This document shows positions 1 to 7,392 of a DNA stretch of 64,000 nucleotides, piece after piece (the first letter of the stretch is position 1; each line of letters begins with the position of its first letter). Origin of the DNA: Vreelandella aquamarina (GTDB lineage Bacteria; Pseudomonadota; Gammaproteobacteria; Pseudomonadales; Halomonadaceae); NCBI RefSeq assembly GCF_020075495.1, contig NZ_JABYQT010000001.1:186001-250000 (forward strand). The letters are read 5' to 3'. The position numbers were made by a program, and so were the translations under genes. The notes beneath the pieces were generated by a model, which was given only the letters and a program-made list of their open reading frames with translations, did not search any database and was not told the DNA's origin.

Positions 1-1219
1 GTGAAAGCTCACTTTCAGGCACGCCCGGGGCGCTGTCCTGCCAGGTAATCACCGCCTGCTGCTCCTCGATACCCAGCGTCACCTGGAGCGTGCCGGGGGC
101 ATCGGTATAAGCACAGCTGTTATCCAGCAGGTTGTTCCATAGCTGGTGCAGACGCTGGGCATCGCCTCTTATCATCACATCAGGCGCAATCCGTGTGACA
201 AGCGCAAGGCCGCTTTCATTCAGCCAGCGATCGGCGTCTTCCAGGCGGCTTGCCAGGCTGGCGCTCAGGTTCATCGGCGCTAGATGAATATCCAGAGCGC
301 CGGCATCGCTTTGCGACAGCAGGCGTAGATCGGCCACCAGATGCTCGAGCTGGGCGACTTCCTGGGCCAGCGAACCCAAGTTTTCCTGATTCAGCGGACG
401 AATGCCATCCTGCATTGCCTCGATCTCGCCGCGCAGCACGGCCAGAGGCGTGCGCAGCTCGTGGGCGGTATCGGATACCCAGCGTGCCCGGGCATCGCGG
501 TTGGCTTCAAGGGTCGCGGACAGCACATTGAAGTCCCGCGCGAGTCTTGCCAGTTCGTCCCGGCCGCGCTCGGGCAGGCGGGTATGGTAGTTGCCCTGGG
601 TCAGGCGTCTGGTCGCCACCGCCAGAGCGCGGGTACGCCGACTCAGCCACCAGGAGAGCCCGGCGGCCAGCAGCAGCGAGGCCAGGCCGATCGAGATGAC
701 GATGATCACCAGGTTGCGCTGCTGGAGCTCCAGAAAACGGTTCTCCATGCGTTCCATCATCTGCTGCGGCGGACGAAACCCCAGCGAACCGATGGCTTCG
801 CGGTTGCTGTAGAGCGTAAGCCAGCGCCAGTCGCCGGACCCTGTGCGGCCATTACGGGGCGGCACGACGAACTCACCCCCCGGTGCGCGCAGGGCAAAAT
901 CCTGCGCTTCGCCAAGCGGGGAGGGGCGCTCGCGATGCTCCTGGCCCAGCTCGAAGCGCACGATATGCGGCCAGCGTTCGGGATTCTGCTCGAGCCAGCG
1001 CCAGTTGCCCTGGGTTTCCCAGCGGGTGATCAGGCCGTCGGCCAGCAGCATGGCGCGGCGCTCCTGAGCCTGGTTCAGGTAGTCGATGAACCCGCGGTCG
1101 ATACTGTAGGACACGGCCAGGAACATGCTGGCGGAAATGGCCACGTTGACACTCAGGATCGCGGCGAAGAGTTTCAGCCCCAGCCGTGAAGGCCGCCATC
1201 TGATCAGGGGGATCGTCAT
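1..1219 (-). CDS. Sensor histidine kinase of an RND efflux operon (BaeS-like), C-terminus cut by window edge
   Basis: Membrane sensor kinase that would autophosphorylate and pass phosphate to a response regulator lying beyond position 1. About 406 residues are visible. There is a TM segment near residues 13-38, a periplasmic stretch of about 125 residues, a second TM near 167-190 (IIVISIGLASLLL), then HAMP and a HisKA H-box HELRTPLA with the phospho-His near residue 254. The ATPase domain begins (DSAPGVP, a G1-like box) and is cut off. The ATG overlaps the stop of the RND pump gene as TGATG, so translation is probably coupled. The adaptor-pump-kinase order resembles baeS-type and other kinase-controlled efflux operons. 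BaeS-like is an inference from context and architecture; the ligand is unknown. Confidence 0.85.
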   Translation of the reverse strand, partial: MTIPLIRWRPSRLGLKLFAAILSVNVAISASMFLAVSYSIDRGFIDYLNQAQERRAMLLADGLITRWETQGNWRWLEQNPERWPHIVRFELGQEHRERPSPLGEAQDFALRAPGGEFVVPPRNGRTGSGDWRWLTLYSNREAIGSLGFRPPQQMMERMENRFLELQQRNLVIIVISIGLASLLLAAGLSWWLSRRTRALAVATRRLTQGNYHTRLPERGRDELARLARDFNVLSATLEANRDARARWVSDTAHELRTPLAVLRGEIEAMQDGIRPLNQENLGSLAQEVAQLEHLVADLRLLSQSDAGALDIHLAPMNLSASLASRLEDADRWLNESGLALVTRIAPDVMIRGDAQRLHQLWNNLLDNSCAYTDAPGTLQVTLGIEEQQAVITWQDSAPGVPESELS

Positions 1220-4200
1220 CAGACTGTACCCTCCTGATGAGGTCTTGACGGCATGCTCCTCCGTTCGCGCCAGTTCTCCATGCCCAGATACAGGCAGGGC
1301 ACCAGAATCAGCAGAATGACGGTGGCGAAGATCATGCCAAAGCCCAGCGAAATGGCCATGGGAATCATGAAGCGCGCCTGACGCGAGGTTTCCAGAATCA
1401 TCGGCGCCAGCCCCAGGAAGGTGGTCAGCGTGGTCATCATGATCGGCCGCAGCCGGCGGGTAGCGGCGGCCACGATGGCCTCACGCGGTGCCATGCCTTC
1501 ACGCCGCTTGCGGTTGGCGTAGTCGATCAGCACCAGGGCATCGTTGATCACCACCCCGGAGAGCGCGAGCATGCCCAGCAGGCTGATGATCGAAAGCCCG
1601 AAGCCCATGATCATGTGGCCCACCACGGCCCCCACGATACCAAAGGGGATGGCGGCGAGTACCAGCAGGGGCTGCAGATAGCTTCTGAACGGAATGGCCA
1701 GCAGCGCGTACAGGGCGGCCAGCATCAGCCACATGGCGGTGCGCAGCGAGGCCAGGTTGTCGGCGGTATCCTGCTGGCGGCCGCCCAGGCTGACCTCGAG
1801 TCCCGGCCAGGTATTGGTCAGCGTGGGGAAGACGTCTTCCTGCAGCGTGGCAAGCACCTGATTGATGGTCTGGTCGCCCTCGGAGTCGGCGGTAACGGTG
1901 ATGATACGTCGGCCGTCGATACGCTCGAGGCTGCTGGAAGCCTGGCTCAGAGTAATATCGGCCACGCGGGAGAGCGGCACGCTCAACCCCTCCGGGGTGC
2001 GTACCGGCAGGCGGTAAAGCTCGTTCAAGCTATCGCGGTCGGCTTCGGGCAGGCGCACTTCCACGCTGATCTCGCTGCGCCCGATGAACTGCTCCACCGC
2101 CGTGGCGCCCTGAAGCGGCCCGCGCAGGGCCTGGGCCAGGTCGCTGCCGGTAAGACCCAGCGCGCGGCCTTCCGCCGAAAGGCGCATTTCCAGCTGGGGC
2201 TTACCATCGCCAATGCCACTGTCGATGTCGGTCAGGCCGTATTCGCCAAGTACCTCGGCCAGGCGCGCCGCGGCGGCTTCCAGCACCTGGGTGTTGGGGT
2301 GTGAAAGGCGCAGGTTCAGGGCGGCGCCACTGCCGGGGCCACCAAAGTCGGACTCGAAGCGCACCGACTGGGCACCCACCAGATCGCCGGTAATCTCGCG
2401 CCATTCACGGGCAATGCGTGATGGCGGCCATGCCTCCAGGCTTTCGCGGGCAATATCCAGGCGTACTTCGAGACTTTCGCCATCCAGGCGGCTGCGTGTG
2501 CTGCTGAACGAAAGGCTCTCTTCGCGCTCGCTCAACTGCTCGGCGGCCCCCAGAAGCTGCTGGCTCAGTTCCCGACTGACACTGATATTGGTGCCAATCG
2601 GCAATGTCACGGCGGCCTGGACCTGGTCGGACTCGGCCCGCGGCATGAGCGAGAACCCGAGTCGCCCGCTCATCGCCCAGGACAAGGCGACGAGCAGCAC
2701 CGCCACGCCCAGCGCGATGCTCAGCAGGCGCTGGTCGAGGGCGCGCTGCAAAAACGGCTCGAACCGGCGGTAGGTAAAGTGGTGCAGCCCGCCCTGCAGG
2801 CGCTGGCGCAGCGCTTCAAGCGGTTTCTGCCAGGCCGGGGTTTCACGCGGCTTGCGGCTGTGGGCCAGGTGGGCGGGCAGGATGAACAGCGCTTCGGCCC
2901 AGGAGATCAGGAAAACCGTAATCACCACCACCGGCACCGTGGCAAACAGCATGCCCAGAAAGCCCGGCAGGAACAGCAGCGGCAGAAATGCCACGATGTT
3001 GGAAAGAATGGCAAAGGTGAGCGGGGTGGCGATTTCGCTGGCGCCCTTGACTGCCGCATCGCGCAGCGAGTAGCCCTCTTCACGGTAGCTGTAGATGTTC
3101 TCGCCCACCATGATCGCATCGTCCACCACGATGCCGAGTGCGATGATAAAGGCAAACATCGACATCATGTTCAGCGATACGCCGATCCAGGGCAGAAACA
3201 GCATGGCGCCCAGAAAGGCGGTCGGGATGCCCAGGGTTACCCAGAAGGCCAGGCGTGCTTCCAGAAACAGCGCCATCAGCACCAGTACCAGCGCCAGGCC
3301 CATCCAGGCGTTCTTGAGCAGCAGGCTCAGGCGATCTTCATATACCTTGGAGCTGTCGCGGGCGACATCCAGGCTGACCCCAGGGGGCAGGCCTGCGCGC
3401 AGCCTGTCGAGTTCGCCATATACTGCCTGCGAGATACTGGTCGGTGTCTGATGGCCAATCTGGTAGATGTTCACCGAAAGCCCCGGCTCACCGTTGTAGA
3501 ACTCCTCACGGTCGGTTTCTGCAAAGCCGTCGCTGACGCGAGCGATATCGCCAAGCAGCACCGGCGTGCCCTGAGCAGTGATGAGAATGGGCAGCTCGGC
3601 GAACTCGGCGGCACTGTTGCGCCGGCCCTGGTAGCGAATCAGCCATTCGCCTTCGGCGGTGGTGAGCTGGCCGCTGGCCAGGTCCAGCGCCTCGGCGCCA
3701 ATCCGGCTGGCCAGCTCCTGATGGTCGAGCCCGTAGCGTTCGATGGCCTCTTCATCCAGGTGCACCTGAATTTCACGCTCGCGGTTGCCCGAAAGCTCGG
3801 CCCGCGAGATGCCTGGCGCGGCCTGAAGCTCGGCACGTACATCTTCGGCAGCGTCGTGAAGCGCGGCCAGCCCCACCGCGCCGTAGACCTGCAGGCTGAC
3901 CACGCTGCGCGAGCGGCCCGCCAGGGTGAAGCGGGGCGGGTCGGCAGCATTGGGCAGGGTAGTAATCGCATTGACGGCCTGCTGGATATCCTGATAAACG
4001 CGCATCACGTCCACACCATCGATCAGCGTGGCGCTGACCATGCCACTGCCTTCGCCGGCGCTCGAGGTCAGCTCGTCGATCCCCTCGACGTTGGAAATCG
4101 CCGCCTCGACGGGCAGCAGCAGGCTCTGCTCGACATCTTCCGGCGTGGCGCCCGGGTAGCTGATGGAGACCTGGACGATCTCGATCTCGAACTCGGGAAA

Positions 4201-4314
4201 GACCTCTTTCTTGATTGCAAGCGATGCCATGAGACCGCCCACGATAAACAGCGCCATCAAGAGATTGGGCGCCACCCCATGATCGATCATCCAGGCGATA
4301 GGGCCACGGCGCAT
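1219..4314 (-). CDS. RND efflux pump permease (AcrB/MexB superfamily)
   Basis: Inner-membrane proton-driven pump subunit of 1031 aa, the usual RND length. It has the family architecture: one N-terminal TM (LLMALFIVGGLMASLAI), a periplasmic porter loop, TM2-6, a second loop and a C-terminal TM block. TM4 carries the proton-relay Asp pair in GIVVDDAIMVGENI near residues 396-397. The C-terminal half has the duplicated motif GVVINDALVLIDYANRK. The start overlaps the adaptor stop and its stop overlaps the kinase start, both as TGATG. No outer-membrane factor gene is nearby, so it presumably uses a TolC-like channel encoded elsewhere. The sequence looks closer to broad HAE-type pumps than to metal (CzcA) pumps, but the substrate cannot be told from sequence. 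Confidence 0.93.
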   Translation of the reverse strand: MRRGPIAWMIDHGVAPNLLMALFIVGGLMASLAIKKEVFPEFEIEIVQVSISYPGATPEDVEQSLLLPVEAAISNVEGIDELTSSAGEGSGMVSATLIDGVDVMRVYQDIQQAVNAITTLPNAADPPRFTLAGRSRSVVSLQVYGAVGLAALHDAAEDVRAELQAAPGISRAELSGNREREIQVHLDEEAIERYGLDHQELASRIGAEALDLASGQLTTAEGEWLIRYQGRRNSAAEFAELPILITAQGTPVLLGDIARVSDGFAETDREEFYNGEPGLSVNIYQIGHQTPTSISQAVYGELDRLRAGLPPGVSLDVARDSSKVYEDRLSLLLKNAWMGLALVLVLMALFLEARLAFWVTLGIPTAFLGAMLFLPWIGVSLNMMSMFAFIIALGIVVDDAIMVGENIYSYREEGYSLRDAAVKGASEIATPLTFAILSNIVAFLPLLFLPGFLGMLFATVPVVVITVFLISWAEALFILPAHLAHSRKPRETPAWQKPLEALRQRLQGGLHHFTYRRFEPFLQRALDQRLLSIALGVAVLLVALSWAMSGRLGFSLMPRAESDQVQAAVTLPIGTNISVSRELSQQLLGAAEQLSEREESLSFSSTRSRLDGESLEVRLDIARESLEAWPPSRIAREWREITGDLVGAQSVRFESDFGGPGSGAALNLRLSHPNTQVLEAAAARLAEVLGEYGLTDIDSGIGDGKPQLEMRLSAEGRALGLTGSDLAQALRGPLQGATAVEQFIGRSEISVEVRLPEADRDSLNELYRLPVRTPEGLSVPLSRVADITLSQASSSLERIDGRRIITVTADSEGDQTINQVLATLQEDVFPTLTNTWPGLEVSLGGRQQDTADNLASLRTAMWLMLAALYALLAIPFRSYLQPLLVLAAIPFGIVGAVVGHMIMGFGLSIISLLGMLALSGVVINDALVLIDYANRKRREGMAPREAIVAAATRRLRPIMMTTLTTFLGLAPMILETSRQARFMIPMAISLGFGMIFATVILLILVPCLYLGMENWRERRSMPSRPHQEGTV

Positions 4315-5516
4315 CAGTTGCTCTCCCTGTCGCTTGCCGGCGTGTCACCGCGCGTGCGCACGCGTACCTGCTGCCCTTCGCGGGGCTGGGCAAGCCCGGA
4401 AATAACGACCCGCTGGCCGGCTTCCAGGCCGCTGCGTATCAGCGCTTGGTCCTCGCCGCGGTAGGCAAGCGTTACCGTGGTGCTGTGCAGGCGATCCTCG
4501 TCATCCACCCACCAGACGCGCTCGCCGGGGCGCAGGGCCGCCGAGGGCAGGGCGATCAGCGCTTCCTGGGCCTGGGTTTCAAACGCCACGCGCATCACAT
4601 CGCCCAGACGCAGTGCCGGGCCGTCGTTTTCCAGCGCCAGCGGGTCGTTGACGGCAATCAGCAGCTGCGCCTGTAGCCCGTTCTCTTCCAGATTGGGCAG
4701 AATCGATACCAGGGTGCCCATGCGACTCCCTCCCTCCGGCCAGCCCCGGCTGGTCAGCGTGACCGGGTTTCCAGGCTCCAGCCACTCAAGCGCCTCGCCG
4801 GGCAGCGATGCGCGCACCCAGAACTGCTCGACGCCTACCAGATTCAAAAGCTCCGTGCCCTGGCTCAGCAGGCTGCCGGCGCCTACCAGGCGCTCCTGCA
4901 CCATCGCTTTCCAGGGCGCGGTCAGGGTGGCCCGCTCGAGGTTCAGCGCCGCCTGGTCGCGGACCACGCGTGCCTGGGTGAGCTGAGCCTGGGCCTGGCG
5001 CAACTGCGGCTCGCGCAGCACCAGCGAGCGCCGCTCGGCGGAGAGCTGCCGGCCAAAGGACTCGTACTCGCTGCGCGCGCGCTGCTGTTCGGCATTTTCC
5101 AAAGCCAACTGTGCCTCGGCATTGCTGAGCTGCGCTTCAGCGTCTTCCAGCGCCAGACGCAGGTCGGCCTGGTCGATGTAGGCGAGCGGTGCGCCTTGCT
5201 CGACTACCTGACCTGGCAGAACCCCCTCGCCGAAGCGCTCGAGCTGGCCCGCCACCCGGCTGGCCAGCATGGCCTGCTGCTCGGCCTCGACTCGGCCAAA
5301 ACCGCTCAAGGTGGGTGATTGAGGGCGCCGTTCGAGTGCGATGACATCGACCACCGGTGGGGTGGGGGCTGGCGGCGGACGGCGTTCGATTCGCGGCGGC
5401 TGAGTGATGATCCACCAGGCACACGCCAGGCCCACCACCATCACCAGCAGCGCAGCCACGCTACCCAGACGGACACGGCCTTGCTGAGCCGAAGGCGAAG
5501 AGTCAATAGATTTCAT
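4314..5516 (-). CDS. RND periplasmic adaptor (membrane fusion protein)
   Basis: HlyD/AcrA-type adaptor linking the pump to the outer-membrane channel. The 400 aa protein has an N-terminal TM anchor (AALLVMVVGLACAWWII), a Pro-rich linker, a lipoyl half (LASRVAGQLERFGEGVLPGQ), an Ala/Gln/Glu-rich coiled-coil hairpin at roughly residues 110-190, then beta-barrel and membrane-proximal domains ending in GQQVRVRTRGD. I chose the ATG at 5516 (MKSIDSS). An in-frame TTG at 5570 would add 18 residues but is less likely. The next gene (pump) overlaps as TGATG. First gene of the efflux operon, divergent from the TetR gene. Confidence 0.9.
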   Translation of the reverse strand: MKSIDSSPSAQQGRVRLGSVAALLVMVVGLACAWWIITQPPRIERRPPPAPTPPVVDVIALERRPQSPTLSGFGRVEAEQQAMLASRVAGQLERFGEGVLPGQVVEQGAPLAYIDQADLRLALEDAEAQLSNAEAQLALENAEQQRARSEYESFGRQLSAERRSLVLREPQLRQAQAQLTQARVVRDQAALNLERATLTAPWKAMVQERLVGAGSLLSQGTELLNLVGVEQFWVRASLPGEALEWLEPGNPVTLTSRGWPEGGSRMGTLVSILPNLEENGLQAQLLIAVNDPLALENDGPALRLGDVMRVAFETQAQEALIALPSAALRPGERVWWVDDEDRLHSTTVTLAYRGEDQALIRSGLEAGQRVVISGLAQPREGQQVRVRTRGDTPASDRESN

Positions 5517-5659
5517 CAACACGGATATCCGTTGTGAGAACAAAAAGGGAAGCAGCAAAAATTCCGGCAAAGAACGCGTATCATGCTAGCATCACGCATC
5601 GGGTCGCAGCGATTGGGCAAGCATTATGAAAAGAGCGTGCAACCCTTCGCCAGCCGACC

Positions 5660-5678
5660 CGGCTAGTCATTTTAGCCG
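5660..5678. promoter_or_regulatory. Candidate TetR operator in the efflux/TetR divergent gap
   Basis: Perfect inverted repeat CGGCTA-N7-TAGCCG (19 bp) lying 54 bp before the tetR start and about 145 bp before the adaptor start. Size and position suit a TetR-family dimer site. A second palindrome, ATGCTAGCAT, lies at 5583-5592, nearer the adaptor gene. Operator function is inferred from position only. Confidence 0.4.
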
Positions 5679-5731
5679 CGTAACCCGTCACTGATGGAAT
5701 AACTGCCGCCCGATGAGTCTTGTGCAAGCCC

Positions 5732-6325
5732 ATGAAAAACACCGCCACCCGCGATAGGCTGATTGATACTGGTGCCGAATTGATTACCCAGCAAGGGTAT
5801 AACGCCACGGGCATCAATGCCGTACTTAACGCCTGCGGCGTCCCGAAAGGCTCGTTTTATCATTACTTCTCCAGCAAGGAGGACTTTGGGCTGGCGGTGA
5901 TCGAGCGCTTTGCCGACGACTACGACGCACGCCTGGCCGTGCTGCTCGAAGACCCGGCGATCCCCCCGCTCGAGCGCCTGAAACACTACTTTGCCACCGG
6001 CCGCGCCTATATGCGCGAGTGCGACCACGCCACCGGCTGCCTGATCGGTAACCTGGGCCAGGAGCTGGCCGGGCAGAGCGATCGTTTCAGGCAGGCGCTC
6101 GATCACACGTTCCAGCGCTGGGAGGCGCGGTTTGCCCACTGCCTGAGTGCCGCCCAGGCACAGGGCGCCATCAGCTCTGCACACGATGCCCAACAATTGG
6201 CAAGCTTTATCCTTTCCGGTTGGGAAGGCGCCATTCTACGCGCCAAGACGTTGAAGTCAGTCGCGCCCATGGACGTGTTCGAGACGCTGCTGTTCCAGCA
6301 GGTTCTTGCCCCACCCGCCGACTGA
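5732..6325 (+). CDS. TetR/AcrR family repressor, divergent to the RND operon
   Basis: One-component transcriptional regulator of 197 aa. The N-terminal helix-turn-helix is clear (GINAVLNACGVPKGSFYHYF, residues about 25-45, the TetR recognition helix). The C-terminal half carries TGCLIGNLGQELA, seen in the AcuR/NemR-like branch whose members often sense electrophiles or organic acids. I chose ATG 5732 (MKNTATRDRL); a TTG at 5720 would add four residues. Divergence from the efflux operon, with candidate palindromic operators between them, suggests it represses that operon and itself. The alpha/beta hydrolase gene follows 66 bp downstream on the same strand and may be co-regulated. The ligand is unknown. 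Confidence 0.88.
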   Translation: MKNTATRDRLIDTGAELITQQGYNATGINAVLNACGVPKGSFYHYFSSKEDFGLAVIERFADDYDARLAVLLEDPAIPPLERLKHYFATGRAYMRECDHATGCLIGNLGQELAGQSDRFRQALDHTFQRWEARFAHCLSAAQAQGAISSAHDAQQLASFILSGWEGAILRAKTLKSVAPMDVFETLLFQQVLAPPAD

Positions 6326-6391
6326 GTGGCCTTTATGAAAATGACGTAGACTGTTGGCCTGCGCTTACCCATCCCCGGCCAGGAGATCGTC

Positions 6392-7276
6392 ATGTTTAGC
6401 GGCTATGAAAAACACACCCGCCATGTCAACGGCGTCGAGATCGCTTTTCGCCAGGGCGGCAGTGGCCCGGCGCTACTGCTGCTTCATGGCCACCCGCAGA
6501 CTCACGTCATCTGGCACAAGGTCGCGGAAACGCTTGCCCGGCACTTCACCGTGATTGCCGCCGACCTGCGCGGGTACGGCGACAGCGCCAAACCCGATGA
6601 CGACCCTGAGCACCTGAATTACGCCAAGCGTACCATGGCCACCGACATGGCCGAGCTGATGGAGGCGCTTGGTTTTGCGCGCTTCAAGGTGCTGGCCCAT
6701 GACCGCGGCGCCCGCGTGGCCCATCGGCTGGGGGTGGATTATGCCAAGCGCGTCGAGCGCATGGTGCTGCTGGATATTGCGCCGACCCTTGCCATGTATC
6801 GCGGCACCACCGACGCCTTTGCACGTAGCTACTGGCACTGGTTCTTTCTGATCCGCCCCCAGCCGCTGCCGGAAATATTGATCAAGAGCGACCCCGCCCA
6901 GTACCTGAACAGCGTCATGGGAGCGCGCAGCGCAGGCATGGCGCCGTTCACACAAGAAGCCCTGGCCGAGTACGAGCGGTGTCTGGCGCTGCCCGGCACT
7001 GCAACCGGCATCTGCGGCGACTATCGCGCCAGTGCCACGATTGACCTGATTCATGACCAGGCCGATATCGATGCTGACGTAAAGCTCACCTGCCCGTTGA
7101 AAGTGATGTGGGGTGCTGAAGGCGCGATTGAAACCTGCTTTGATGCACTGAGCGAATGGCGCAAGGTGGCACCTCAGGTGGAAGGCAAAGCGCTGCCTTG
7201 CGGCCACTATATCCCCGAGGAAATCCCAGAGGTACTGCTAGACGAAGCTCTTCCGTTTCTGCTCGGCGCTGAATGA
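6392..7276 (+). CDS. Alpha/beta hydrolase, haloacetate (fluoroacetate) dehalogenase-like
   Basis: 294 aa alpha/beta-fold enzyme. It has the oxyanion region LLLHGHPQTHVIWH, the nucleophile elbow LAHDRGARVAHRL with Asp in place of Ser, the pair WHW near the halide-binding HW of fluoroacetate dehalogenases, and a C-terminal catalytic His in CGHYIPEE. An Asp nucleophile followed by RGAR is the signature of the DehH1/fluoroacetate dehalogenase and epoxide hydrolase branch. Most genomic members of this branch have no measured dehalogenase activity, so the substrate stays open. A ribosome-binding site (aggaga) precedes the ATG. It lies downstream of the TetR gene and could share its control. Confidence 0.82.
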   Translation: MFSGYEKHTRHVNGVEIAFRQGGSGPALLLLHGHPQTHVIWHKVAETLARHFTVIAADLRGYGDSAKPDDDPEHLNYAKRTMATDMAELMEALGFARFKVLAHDRGARVAHRLGVDYAKRVERMVLLDIAPTLAMYRGTTDAFARSYWHWFFLIRPQPLPEILIKSDPAQYLNSVMGARSAGMAPFTQEALAEYERCLALPGTATGICGDYRASATIDLIHDQADIDADVKLTCPLKVMWGAEGAIETCFDALSEWRKVAPQVEGKALPCGHYIPEEIPEVLLDEALPFLLGAE

Positions 7277-7392
7277 GCATCTAACGAGACTTACCAAGAC
7301 GAAGCGGGTGAAAAACTGGATAATGGGCGCCAATTCGCCCGCTGCCCGGCATGAAAGGGCAGGGCACACTCATTGCTCCGGATGCCCGCTTT

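Noticed and set aside
2779..4464. A 561-codon open frame antisense to the RND pump and adaptor genes
   Set aside because: Composition (Gln/His/Gly-rich, no domain) is that of a mirror frame of GC-rich codons; it has no ribosome-binding site and the minus-strand genes are clear family members.
6392..7276. Soluble epoxide hydrolase
   Set aside because: The nucleophile motif HDRGAR with the downstream HW pair fits the haloacetate dehalogenase branch better; the two lid tyrosines of epoxide hydrolases are not clear. Activity is left open.
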